NCBI GenBank assembly: GCA_026002695.1
Contig: BOCB01000019.1
Location: 1-26,825, forward strand
DNA from: Synergistales bacterium
GTDB lineage: Bacteria > Synergistota > Synergistia > Synergistales > Synergistaceae
Direction of reading: 5' to 3'
Length of the DNA stretch: 26,825 nucleotides
In this document: positions 1-7,550 of the stretch, piece by piece
Layout of the letters: every line of letters starts with the position of its first letter
Numbering within the stretch: the stretch's first letter is position 1
The notes under the pieces: model-generated
Databases searched by the model: none
Seen by the model: the letters and a program-made list of their open reading frames with translations, nothing else
Told to the model about the DNA's origin: nothing
Made by a program: the position numbers and the translations under genes

Positions 1-2
1 GT

Positions 3-428
3 TGTTATAAAGTTCATGATATATCGCGGCTTGAAAACCGTCAGGAATGGGCAGGTTTGAAAACAATTTTTGCGGTTGAGCATATAGTTGAAACAAAACA
101 TAAGACTACAAAAGAAATGAATTACTACATTTCAAGCCTTGCTGAAACGCCTGAAAAACTGATGCAAATCACCCGTGCACACCGGAAAACAGAAAGTTTA
201 CATTGGATTCTTGATGTAGTGTTTTCGGAAGATGAGTGCCGTTTGAAATCTGAGGAGTCCAATAAAACGCTGAATTCTTTCAGAAAACTCGCAATTCTTG
301 CCCGCCGCACATATATCAAATCCAACAAACTGAAAATTAGCGGTAAACAGAGTATCTTAAAAGCTATGCTTGACGAAAACCATCTCTTGCAGATAATTGG
401 AAATTTTTCAAGTGAAAGTTTATTTTGA
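3..428 (+). pseudogene. ISAs1-family transposase, 3' fragment, cut by an IS
   Basis: The reading frame is already open at the left edge (codons begin at base 3), so the gene starts outside the window; the TTG at 57 is only an internal codon. The visible part carries the hallmarks of the C-terminal region of ISAs1 / H-repeat transposases: a W-A-G-L-K segment, the YYISSL motif, and the LHWILDVVFSEDECR block that follows the usual R-x-H-W-x-I-E-N region and holds the last catalytic acidic residue. The final residues (SLF) and the TGA stop come from the terminal repeat of the IS4-family element beginning at 424, so the native C-terminus is lost or replaced. It is the only gene on the plus strand. 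Family assignment is from motif recognition and is fairly sure; the fragment is unlikely to be active. Confidence 0.8.
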
Positions 429-447
429 GTTTCCCCATTTTTCAAGC

Positions 448-1470
448 TCACCTCAAATCAAGGTTTCTGATAGACTTCAATGAACGCACTGGAAATCGCT
501 CGAATCCGAAGCCTTGCTTCTTGAATTTGCAGTATTCTTCAATGCGCCGCCGCATGAGGTACACTTTGACGACCGTTACACAAAGCCGTTTGCCGCCGCT
601 TGCAAGGTTCGCCGGGAGCAACAAGGGCTCTTTCCCAAAACCGCAGCAAATAACAAGGTTCAGCGGTTCATCGGGATAATTCGGCAATGACACAGGCACG
701 ATGGAAATTTTACAATCGCGTTTTTTACCGTCCTTTGCCTCAAAATTCAGAGCATACTTACCTTTGTATTTTCTTGCCAAGTCGCGCAATTTTACCTTTT
801 CGCCCTTGAAGAGGATATGGCGGTCGCCGCGCATACGCACAATAAAACTCTCTTTGCGCGGAATAAAATAGTCGAAAATATATCCCGCGTCGTACCCTCT
901 GCCGAGCGCGCGGATGTTTGTTTTAGGAAAATGTGATGACAAGAATTTCAGAGATTTCAGCGTTTCGGAGTTCTTGCCGATGTAGTCTTTTTCAACAGTC
1001 GAATACACGCGGCTATACACGGGGATCGGCTGCTTTCGTCCCGCCGTGAGCGCGCTGACGCCTGCGAAACAGTAACCGTCTGCGATTTCGCCCGTGCTGC
1101 CGTCATGTACTTTGCAAAGTCCTTCCAACTTTCTGCTGCAAGGTTTAGTAATGCCGCTGTCGTCTATTATGAGAACAGTGCTGTCGCCGAAGTTTCTTTT
1201 AACAGCGTTAAAATAGTTTTCGTGAAGCTTGTCAGCGCCGTCAAAGTTCATGAGATTGCGGGATAATCGCTCAACGGCTTTGTCCGGCGTGGCTTTTCCG
1301 TTAAGTTTTCTCGCTATTTCACTAAGAAAACAGCTGTGTGTTGTCAGCAAGCCATATATCATATCCAAAATGAACTTTTGCGTTGGTCTTGAAAATTCGC
1401 CTGAAATTTTCTCGCAAAAATTGAAAAGACCTCTTTTCAAATTGTGTCCGAGCGTACTATAATAAATCAC
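448..1470 (-). CDS. IS4-family transposase (DDE), C-terminally truncated
   Basis: DDE transposase of the IS4 family, catalysing cut-and-paste movement of the surrounding element. Counting from an upstream ATG at 1548, the first catalytic Asp lies in IIDDSGITKP (about residue 129), the second in GRGYDAGYI (220), and the YREK signature is complete: Y330, R333, E337, K344. The protein stops about 20 residues after this, at LKSIRNLDLR, where family members continue for many more residues; activity is therefore doubtful. I place the start at GTG 1470 rather than ATG 1548, because GTG has a strong CGGAGG ribosome binding site (1479-1484) 8 nt upstream, and because the ATG lies upstream of the likely promoter. 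From GTG the protein is 340 aa. The region between the two starts is regulatory (see hairpin). Confidence 0.8.
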   Translation of the reverse strand: MIYYSTLGHNLKRGLFNFCEKISGEFSRPTQKFILDMIYGLLTTHSCFLSEIARKLNGKATPDKAVERLSRNLMNFDGADKLHENYFNAVKRNFGDSTVLIIDDSGITKPCSRKLEGLCKVHDGSTGEIADGYCFAGVSALTAGRKQPIPVYSRVYSTVEKDYIGKNSETLKSLKFLSSHFPKTNIRALGRGYDAGYIFDYFIPRKESFIVRMRGDRHILFKGEKVKLRDLARKYKGKYALNFEAKDGKKRDCKISIVPVSLPNYPDEPLNLVICCGFGKEPLLLPANLASGGKRLCVTVVKVYLMRRRIEEYCKFKKQGFGFERFPVRSLKSIRNLDLR

Positions 1471-1548
1471 ATGCAAAACCTCCGTTTTTATTGATATGAC
1501 TGTGTTTTCGTCGACATCAATTATATCAAAATCCGGAAGGTTTTGCAT
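1471..1548 (-). promoter_or_regulatory. Transposase promoter and RBS-sequestering hairpin
   Basis: On the minus strand, bases 1548-1534 (ATGCAAAACCTTCCG) can pair with 1484-1471 (CGGAGGTTTTGCAT), giving 14 pairs with one bulged U. The 3' arm contains the transposase ribosome binding site. Between the arms lies an extended -10 box, TGATATAAT (1528-1520). A transcript from this promoter would start near 1513 and lack the 5' arm, leaving the RBS free; a transcript entering from outside would contain both arms and hide the RBS. This is the known anti-read-in logic of several IS4/IS231/IS10-type elements; its operation here is inferred from sequence. Confidence 0.65.
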
Positions 1549-1640
1549 TGTTTTTTTGCCTTGTTTTCAAAGCTCAATGAGCTACAAATGCCGTCAGCAT
1601 AAGGGTTTAAGGGCGGTTGAGTGTTGGATTTGGGGGAAAC

Positions 1641-2987
1641 TCAAAACTGTACGCTATCAGGGATTGTGATAATTATCAACGCAATGCACCCCTCAAAGGC
1701 ACGTTTGCCAGTGCACTGCAAGCCGTTAGGCAACACAATTCTTGTCAATGCGGAACGCTTGAAAAATGCCATATCGCCTATCTTATAGACATGCTTGCCG
1801 TCAATAAATTGGGGTACAAAAACGTCCGATCCATGACCGACAAACTTCTTCAAGATGATCCCATCCGACGTTTGTTCGATTTCATAATCGCCTGCGCGAC
1901 CTTGCACAGAAGATATTGAGACGGCGACATTATTTTCTTGCGCGTATCTCATTGCGTATGAGCGTGGGTTGCAATGGATTATCAGTCGTTTACAATTCAA
2001 AAAGGCGTGTTCACCAATGGATTGTACACCATCAGGGAATGTTACGCTTACCAATGCCTTACACTCCCTAAACGCATCAATGCCGATAAACTGTAAACCG
2101 TCAGGTAATATAGCGCTTTTCAATGCGCTACAGCTGACAAACGCTTGCGCGCCAATTGATAGCAAACCGCTTGAGAAAACAACGCTTTTCAAACCACTGC
2201 ATTTTGAAAACGCCGCATCCCCTATATACTTTATTCCGGCTGAAATAACCACTTTCTGAATGCCTGCAAAATTTGCAAATGCCATATTCCCTACCGCATA
2301 AACAGGCTCGTTGTTAATCGTATTTGGGATAACAATCTCGGGCTTTGTAACACCGATAAATCTCTGTAGTACTATTCCATTCGCGTCCTTCGTGATTTGG
2401 TAGTCGCTGCTGCTCCCCGGCACAGAGATAACCTTCGCAGAAACAACGGGCGAGTGTTTAGTATATTTCGACAACTCGGTCTCTCCTGCTTTCACCCAGT
2501 TGTCGAACCCTACTGTCCAAACGAAGGTGTCGCTGGATATTGTACCATTTTCAAGCAGAGCGGCTATATCGTCAACAGAGAGGGGACCTATGCTATTTCT
2601 GGAGTTGTCAACGTAATACCACACACTTTCACCGTCTTGCGCATAAGCGCCGGATGTCTGTCGATGGTTTGCGGATGTTTCTGCGTTTTGTTCATCCTCG
2701 ACATCAATATTGAGTGCGTATGTCCATGCCAAAACCGTTTTTTTCGCCAGTTCGCCATTGACGCCGTAATTATTTTCGATGTTTTTCACATAACGTGATA
2801 AAGTGAACCTATCCAATTTTCCTCCTTGCCCCAACTGGCTGTGTATATCCTCGTCATACGCCATCAACAGTAAGTTACACGCCTGCTTGTCCTGCGGAAG
2901 ATAATCCATCAGCAACGCGCGCAGTTTTGGCCTGTCGGATAAAACGTTGCCGTGATCGGTCAAAATTTTCTTGAGCGTCTCTTCCAA
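1641..2987 (-). CDS. GYF_2 / BspA-like LRR protein, 3' end cut by IS
   Basis: About 448 aa. Order of parts: a helical N-terminal domain of about 90 residues (with SDRPKLRALLMDYLPQDK), a GYF_2 (DUF4339) domain at about 125-180 (WYYVDNSRNSIGPLS, then TFVWTVGFDNWVKAGE), then two blocks of BspA-type LRR_5 repeats, each preceded by a capping segment (DYQITKDANGIVLQRFIG and DYEIEQTSDGIILKKFVG). The C-terminus ends at IPDSVQF, with the stop codon inside the IS terminal repeat; the upstream paralogue continues at this point with about 40 more residues. I chose TTG 2987 because GGAGGAGG (2996-3003) lies 8 nt upstream; a TTG at 3005 would have no RBS. GYF_2 and LRR domains bind proteins or peptides, so a sensor or adaptor role is inferred. 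It is a tandem duplicate of its upstream neighbour. Confidence 0.8.
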   Translation of the reverse strand: MEETLKKILTDHGNVLSDRPKLRALLMDYLPQDKQACNLLLMAYDEDIHSQLGQGGKLDRFTLSRYVKNIENNYGVNGELAKKTVLAWTYALNIDVEDEQNAETSANHRQTSGAYAQDGESVWYYVDNSRNSIGPLSVDDIAALLENGTISSDTFVWTVGFDNWVKAGETELSKYTKHSPVVSAKVISVPGSSSDYQITKDANGIVLQRFIGVTKPEIVIPNTINNEPVYAVGNMAFANFAGIQKVVISAGIKYIGDAAFSKCSGLKSVVFSSGLLSIGAQAFVSCSALKSAILPDGLQFIGIDAFRECKALVSVTFPDGVQSIGEHAFLNCKRLIIHCNPRSYAMRYAQENNVAVSISSVQGRAGDYEIEQTSDGIILKKFVGHGSDVFVPQFIDGKHVYKIGDMAFFKRSALTRIVLPNGLQCTGKRAFEGCIALIIITIPDSVQF

Positions 2988-3022
2988 GTGGCTGTCCTCC
3001 TCCAAAGTATGTGTTTTGGGTA

Positions 3023-4558
3023 TTATTTCCTAGCGTATTTTATGTTATTTCCCCGCGCGTACCGCTCCGCGTATGAACCGGCTGTGCAATAGATCGTCAG
3101 GTTTTCGCAATCATCAAAAGCGTTGTTGCTGATGGACTGCACGCTATCGGGGATCGTCGCCTTTGTCAATTTATGGCACAGCCAAAATGCCACACGGTCA
3201 ATAGACTGCAAACCGTCAGGAAGCCTGGCAGTTTGCAAATTGCTGCACTTTGCAAACGCTCCACGCCCTATATGTCGTATCCCATCTGAAATAACTATCC
3301 TCTCAATAACATGATTAGATTTATAAGCATCATCTTTCAAATCATTGCCGCTATCGAATGCACAATCGCCTATCGCGTAAACCGGTTCTCCGTCAATCGA
3401 ATTGGGAATGACTATTTCAGGGCTTTTAATGCCGACAAATCTCTTCAAAATGACTCCGTTCACATTTTTTTCGATTTCATAATCACCGCTCCTTACCCAC
3501 ACCGTAGTTTTCTTAACGGAACTTGCGTTTTTTCCCAATATCGTAGTGTGATTGTTGATACGCGCGTATTGCTCCGCGCATGAACCGACCGTGCAATGGA
3601 TTGTCAAAGCTTTGCAACCATAAAACGCTCCACTATCGATTGACTGCAAACTGTCGGGGAAACTAACGCTCGTCAACGCCTCACATCTCCAAAACGCGCC
3701 AAAGGCGATCGACTGCAAACTACCGGGGAAAACGACTTTTTGCAATCCACTGCATTCGAAAAATGCGTAAGGCTCTATATGTCGTATTCCGTCTGAAATA
3801 ACTATGCTCTTAATACCTGTAAATTTTTCCTTACATGTACCATCCCCTATCGCATAAACCGGTTCTCCGTCAATCAAATTTGGGATAACGATTTCGGGCT
3901 TTGTAACGCCGATAAATTCCTCAATAACGATCCCGTTCGCGTCCTTTGTCATTTCATAATCGCTACGGTTCCCCAACACCGTAGTAACCTTCGCAGAAAC
4001 AACAGGCGATGGCTTATTGTATTGCGACAGCTCGGTTTCTTCGGCTTTTACCCAGTTATCGAACCCTACTGCCCAAACGAAGGTGTCGCGGGATATTATG
4101 CCGTTTTCAAACAGAGCTGCCATCTCGTCAACTGAGAAGGGACCTATACTCTTTCTGGAGTTGTCAACGTAATACCACACATTTGCGTTGCCTTGTGCAT
4201 TGGCAACAGAAGATGGAGTGGCGGACGCCTGTTTACGGTTTGCGGATGTCCCTGTGTCAGACTCATCATCGAAATCAACATTGAGCGCGTATGCCCACGC
4301 CCAAACCGTTTGCTTCGCGTTATCTCTGTTGACTGCGTAATGGCTTTCAAGAATTTTGACGTATCTCGACAGTGCAAGGTTGCCCAACGCCCCGCCTTGC
4401 CGCAGTTGGTTGTGTATGTCTTCGTCATATGCCATCAACAGCAAGTTGCACGCCTGCTTGTTTTGCGGAAAGTAATCCATCAGCAGCGCGCGCAGCTTTT
4501 GCCTGTCGGTTAAAACCTCACTATATTTTTCTACAATCGCTCGTAAGATTTTTCCCAT
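3023..4558 (-). CDS. GYF_2 / BspA-like LRR protein, full length
   Basis: 511 aa with the same layout as the truncated paralogue just downstream: helical N-terminal domain (LTDRQKLRALLMDYFPQNK within the first 90 residues), a low-complexity linker, GYF_2 domain (WYYVDNSRKSIGPFS to FDNWVKAEE, about 130-180), then two capped LRR_5 blocks. The capping unit occurs twice, as DYEMTKDANGIVIEEFIG and DYEIEKNVNGVILKRFVG, each followed by a PEIVIPN-x-IDGEPVYAIGD stretch, so the LRR part arose by internal duplication. No signal peptide or membrane segment is visible, so it should be cytoplasmic, unlike the classical surface-exposed BspA proteins. It starts 18 nt after the kinase gene, so they are probably co-transcribed. 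The start is weakly supported by GGGGC about 13 nt upstream. Function unknown; a ligand-binding partner of the kinase is an inference. Confidence 0.82.
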   Translation of the reverse strand: MGKILRAIVEKYSEVLTDRQKLRALLMDYFPQNKQACNLLLMAYDEDIHNQLRQGGALGNLALSRYVKILESHYAVNRDNAKQTVWAWAYALNVDFDDESDTGTSANRKQASATPSSVANAQGNANVWYYVDNSRKSIGPFSVDEMAALFENGIISRDTFVWAVGFDNWVKAEETELSQYNKPSPVVSAKVTTVLGNRSDYEMTKDANGIVIEEFIGVTKPEIVIPNLIDGEPVYAIGDGTCKEKFTGIKSIVISDGIRHIEPYAFFECSGLQKVVFPGSLQSIAFGAFWRCEALTSVSFPDSLQSIDSGAFYGCKALTIHCTVGSCAEQYARINNHTTILGKNASSVKKTTVWVRSGDYEIEKNVNGVILKRFVGIKSPEIVIPNSIDGEPVYAIGDCAFDSGNDLKDDAYKSNHVIERIVISDGIRHIGRGAFAKCSNLQTARLPDGLQSIDRVAFWLCHKLTKATIPDSVQSISNNAFDDCENLTIYCTAGSYAERYARGNNIKYARK

Positions 4559-4576
4559 GACTTAACTTTGCCCCGA

Positions 4577-5872
4577 TCAGATAAATTCAGCAGTAGCTGA
4601 TCCGAAGTCGATTTTCGCGTCCTTTGAGATTGCCGCGGACTTTCCGGGCGCGACAGGCACCTGCGTACCGTCCCCTTTGAGATACGTCCAGTTGTCCGAG
4701 CCTTCGTTGCGGATGCCCCAAAGGTTCGGGTTATTCGGGTTCCGCACAACAGACCCCGTAACGGTTCCGAGGTCGTAATCGCCTTTCGTATGATGCGCGT
4801 ACAATTTCGTATTCCCCATCAGCAGGACGCGGCTTCTGCCGATGACGATGGACAACGGCATGGAGACAGCCTTCTGACAATTCCAACAGGTGTGCGCCAC
4901 GCTGTTTTTATATTTATACTCGTCGAAGAACACCTCCGCGCCGCAAGACGGGCAGGGCACGATACCAAACATCATGTTGGCGAAGAGGTCAAGCCACTGC
5001 TTTTCCGTCACTCGCTTGCTCGGCTGCTTCAACCCAGTGGTGAACGATTCCGTGAACAGGTCTTTCAGCTGCTGCGGGTATAAATCCCAATAGATGATGG
5101 CGTTGTCCTGATAGCCGCGCACGGGTCGGTTGCTCTTGTTGTTCGGGTCGTAAATGAACAGCGGACTAGTGCCGTACAACCGGTTCATCGCGTGGACATC
5201 CATACACTTGATGTCGGCCTCTAATTTGCCCTCCAACGGATGGCTCATCATAAGCATGTAGAACAGCAGCACCGAAAGGGAGTACAGATCGGTATTTCTG
5301 GAGGGCTTGGCCTTGCCGACGACTATTTCGGGAGCCATAAAGCGCGGCGTACCGTATACTCCTGCGCTCTCCTCGGCGGACACGTTGTCGTTGTCGCAAA
5401 TGAGAACGTCGCCGTTGTCAGGGTCGAAGAATAAATTGCCGAACGATATGTCGCGGTAGCTGTACCCCATCGAGTGGAGCTTCTGATACCCGTTCGTCAT
5501 ATTGAACGCCGCGCGGCACAGAGACTTGAAACTCGGCTCCGCCCGCCGTTTCATCATATCGACGATGCTCTTGAAATGGGGCGGTCGCAAGGCCATGACA
5601 TACCCGAACGGCTCGCCCGCGCCGGAAAATATCAAATCCTGCGGCCAGAGGAAAGAAGTGTCCGGCGTGCCTTTTGCGATAAGGTTATCCAGTATGGATT
5701 TCTGCGAGTTTGTCGCTGAATTTTTGAAATACCACTTTAAGGCGTATGTTTTCTGCCCGCTCTCGACCTCGTAGACTTCGCCTTGGCCGCCGGCTCCGAG
5801 CAGACGGTTTACCTTGTACTTGCTCCCGCTCTCCGTCGTCATAACAGTTCCGAGCTTCAACAATCCTTCCAT
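4577..5872 (-). CDS. Ser/Thr protein kinase with zinc ribbon and FHA-like tail
   Basis: 431 aa eukaryotic-type kinase, predicted soluble. The glycine loop GAGGQGEV is at 26-33, the ATP-anchoring lysine is K46 (ALKW), the catalytic loop is YRDISFGN (139-146, Tyr replacing the usual His), the metal-binding DFG is changed to DND (160-162), and MAPE at 179-182 matches APE. Essential Lys, Asp and Asn are kept, so the kinase may be active though atypical. A zinc ribbon follows: C307, C310, C329, C332. The last 90 residues (VVRNPNNPNLWGIRN ... KIDFG) resemble a degenerate FHA domain, which would bind phosphothreonine. Such kinases are known from bacterial conflict and TerY-P-type modules with phosphatase and vWA partners, which are absent here. 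The neighbours are a PH-like protein (16 nt upstream) and LRR proteins. Substrate unknown. Confidence 0.85.
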   Translation of the reverse strand: MEGLLKLGTVMTTESGSKYKVNRLLGAGGQGEVYEVESGQKTYALKWYFKNSATNSQKSILDNLIAKGTPDTSFLWPQDLIFSGAGEPFGYVMALRPPHFKSIVDMMKRRAEPSFKSLCRAAFNMTNGYQKLHSMGYSYRDISFGNLFFDPDNGDVLICDNDNVSAEESAGVYGTPRFMAPEIVVGKAKPSRNTDLYSLSVLLFYMLMMSHPLEGKLEADIKCMDVHAMNRLYGTSPLFIYDPNNKSNRPVRGYQDNAIIYWDLYPQQLKDLFTESFTTGLKQPSKRVTEKQWLDLFANMMFGIVPCPSCGAEVFFDEYKYKNSVAHTCWNCQKAVSMPLSIVIGRSRVLLMGNTKLYAHHTKGDYDLGTVTGSVVRNPNNPNLWGIRNEGSDNWTYLKGDGTQVPVAPGKSAAISKDAKIDFGSATAEFI

Positions 5873-5888
5873 CTGTCATGCACCGTCC

Positions 5889-6398
5889 TTAATGCAGTAG
5901 ATCCATCACAGCGCTTATTATACCGCCATTTGGCACGAGCAGACTGTAGGTTTTTTCGCCATATTGCAGCTCAATGGCGTTCGAATACGGGGCGAGCGCG
6001 GTCAGTCCGGTATGGGGTTTGTCGAAGGCGTTCTTGTTCGCCTGAAATATCGTTCGTTTGTTCGTGATGTATAAAATCCCCCGGAATTGTTCTGTGATGA
6101 CGTTTTCCTTCATGTCCGTCCGCCCGTTGTTCATGTGGACGCGCGTACCCTTAAAGAAGCCGGGCATACTGTACCCGCCGCCTTTTCTGACGTAGCTCTT
6201 TTGTACTTTCTCTTTGAGCAGGATTGCCTTGTCGATATAATGGCAAAGCTCGCCGTTTTTCAGGAATATGTTGTTTGAGTTGAGCTGAGGAAGCCGACCG
6301 TTTTGAATTTCAGCCACGGCCTCCGGAGGCATAATCGCCAGAACAGTCGGCAGAGCCACCTGCACTTGCCGCCCGAGTATTATGTCTAACAAACCCAT
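5889..6398 (-). CDS. Bacterial PH-like (bPH/GRAM-type) domain protein
   Basis: 169 aa. Residues from about 105 on contain the pattern FRGILYITNKRTIFQ, then an Asn/Asp-Lys segment and SLLVPNGG, characteristic of bacterial PH / GRAM-like folds whose core is a 'G-x-L-x-[IL]-T-[ND]-x-R' strand pair. The N-terminal half includes GELCHYIDKAILLKEK, which recurs with this domain in proteins associated with helical-adaptor and zinc-ribbon genes. No signal peptide or transmembrane segment is seen, so the protein is probably cytoplasmic. The start ATG has a very good AAGGGGGCAGGAG ribosome binding site. It lies between an LRR gene and the kinase gene with 28 and 16 nt gaps. PH-like folds often act as oligomerising or ligand-binding scaffolds; the ligand here is unknown. 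Confidence 0.65.
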   Translation of the reverse strand: MGLLDIILGRQVQVALPTVLAIMPPEAVAEIQNGRLPQLNSNNIFLKNGELCHYIDKAILLKEKVQKSYVRKGGGYSMPGFFKGTRVHMNNGRTDMKENVITEQFRGILYITNKRTIFQANKNAFDKPHTGLTALAPYSNAIELQYGEKTYSLLVPNGGIISAVMDLLH

Positions 6399-6426
6399 GC
6401 TCCTGCCCCCTTCAGATGTTTATAAA

Positions 6427-7530
6427 TTAAACAAACTGAAACCGAATGTTGTTTTTTCGCGCGTAGGTTTCGGCATAGGAACCACGCCCGCATATCAGGA
6501 TAAATTTATCACACATATCAGGAAACGCATAATCGCCGATTTGTGTTACGCTGTCAGGGACGGTGAGTGATGCAAGGCTCGCACATTCGGCAAAAGCCAT
6601 AGCGCCTATGGATTCTATCCTGTTATGCAGCGTTACTTTTTTCAAAGCGCCACAGCCCATGAATAATTTATCCGGCAAGGTTGCAATATTCTCAGTGATA
6701 CGCATTTCGGTAATGTTCCCGCAATTTGAGTACGCGCCTTCGCCAAGCCAATACACCGTACTCGGTATCACGGCGATTTTGATACCGGACGAAGCAAAGG
6801 AATAACTGCCCAACCGCTCTAACCTCGGCGGAAGCAGCGCGGTCGAAAGAGCGGCACAGCCGGAAAAGGCAAAATTTCCGATTTCTTTTAAGCTATCCGG
6901 GAAAATCACCTGCTTCAACTGCGAACAGCCGTTGAAAGCCCTTTCGCCAATCGTGAGAAGTCCGTCCGTCATAACGGCCTCCTGCACGTCGCTCTCAGAG
7001 AACGCATTTGCCGCGATAGCCGTAACAGGATGGCTGCCGTATCGGTTCGGACAAATGACAGTCCTGCGGTTAGCCCCGGTGAAACCCGTAATGGCATAGC
7101 CAGGCGTATTGTGATTTTTGGCGTAGAGAAATAAATCCTGATACTGCATCTTGCCGGGAGAATCCTCGCGTATAGCCGGTTCGCCGCTGTTTTTTGCGTC
7201 GCTGTACTTAATTTCGCATGGTTTTCCCAAGATGTCCTTCCCGTAGCAGGCACACCACATTGATACTGCCCTATCCGCGTTGATACGGCTGACGCCGTGT
7301 TCGTCAATAAGGCGCTTTACAAACCGATAGGCAAATGCGTTCGTGATTTGTGCCGCAGTATTGATCTCGGCAGGCAGATCCATATCGAGCAGGGCTGAAA
7401 GCAGGTTTGTTCCCCGCACCTGATCGGGGAACATGTCTTTCATAATGGCGGCAAACCGCTTTTTGTCGCTCAACGCGTCCTTATGCTCTCTTAATATCTC
7501 TGTAAACTCCGTTTTAAGCAACTTTTTCAC
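6427..7530 (-). CDS. BspA-like LRR protein without GYF domain
   Basis: 367 aa. The first about 100 residues are a divergent copy of the helical domain that begins the two GYF_2-LRR proteins downstream (compare ALSDKKRFAAIMKDMFPDQ with VLTDRQKLRALLMDYFPQN). There is no GYF_2 domain; after a short acidic linker, five to six BspA-type LRR_5 repeats follow (for example AFNGCSQLKQVIFPDSLKEIG and AFAECASLASLTVPDSVTQIG). It ends with SYAETYARKNNIRFQFV, the same kind of C-terminal cap as the full-length paralogue, so it looks complete. The start is GTG (7530) with no clear Shine-Dalgarno sequence, 20 nt after the brxL stop; coupling to brxL translation is plausible. Function unknown; a recognition protein for the nearby kinase/PH module is inferred. 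Confidence 0.78.
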   Translation of the reverse strand: MKKLLKTEFTEILREHKDALSDKKRFAAIMKDMFPDQVRGTNLLSALLDMDLPAEINTAAQITNAFAYRFVKRLIDEHGVSRINADRAVSMWCACYGKDILGKPCEIKYSDAKNSGEPAIREDSPGKMQYQDLFLYAKNHNTPGYAITGFTGANRRTVICPNRYGSHPVTAIAANAFSESDVQEAVMTDGLLTIGERAFNGCSQLKQVIFPDSLKEIGNFAFSGCAALSTALLPPRLERLGSYSFASSGIKIAVIPSTVYWLGEGAYSNCGNITEMRITENIATLPDKLFMGCGALKKVTLHNRIESIGAMAFAECASLASLTVPDSVTQIGDYAFPDMCDKFILICGRGSYAETYARKNNIRFQFV

Positions 7531-7550
7531 CCCATTTACACAATACGCCT

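Larger units (their letters stand above)
424..1645 (-). mobile_element. IS4-family insertion sequence, 1222 bp, internally shortened
   Basis: The element is bounded by 13-bp perfect terminal inverted repeats, TTTGAGTTTCCCC, at 424-436 and, inverted, at 1633-1645. It holds one transposase gene on the minus strand. The flanks (nine bases each side: aaagtttat and actgtacgc) do not match, so no target duplication is visible. The left flank is an ISAs1 transposase gene and the right flank an LRR gene, so the two sides were probably not contiguous before; a deletion or recombination between two copies is the simple explanation. The transposase lacks the roughly 80-100 residues that normally follow the YREK signature, yet the terminal repeat next to the missing part is intact, so the element has an internal deletion near its left end. 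Confidence 0.85.

Noticed and set aside
1471..1548. N-terminal extension of the transposase from ATG 1548.
   Set aside because: The extension overlaps the promoter and the hairpin arm, and GTG 1470 has a far better ribosome binding site.
1641..7530. The regularly spaced similar stretches in the LRR genes as a tandem DNA repeat or CRISPR-like array.
   Set aside because: The units are degenerate at the DNA level and follow the LRR_5 protein repeat; no identical repeats with unique spacers exist.
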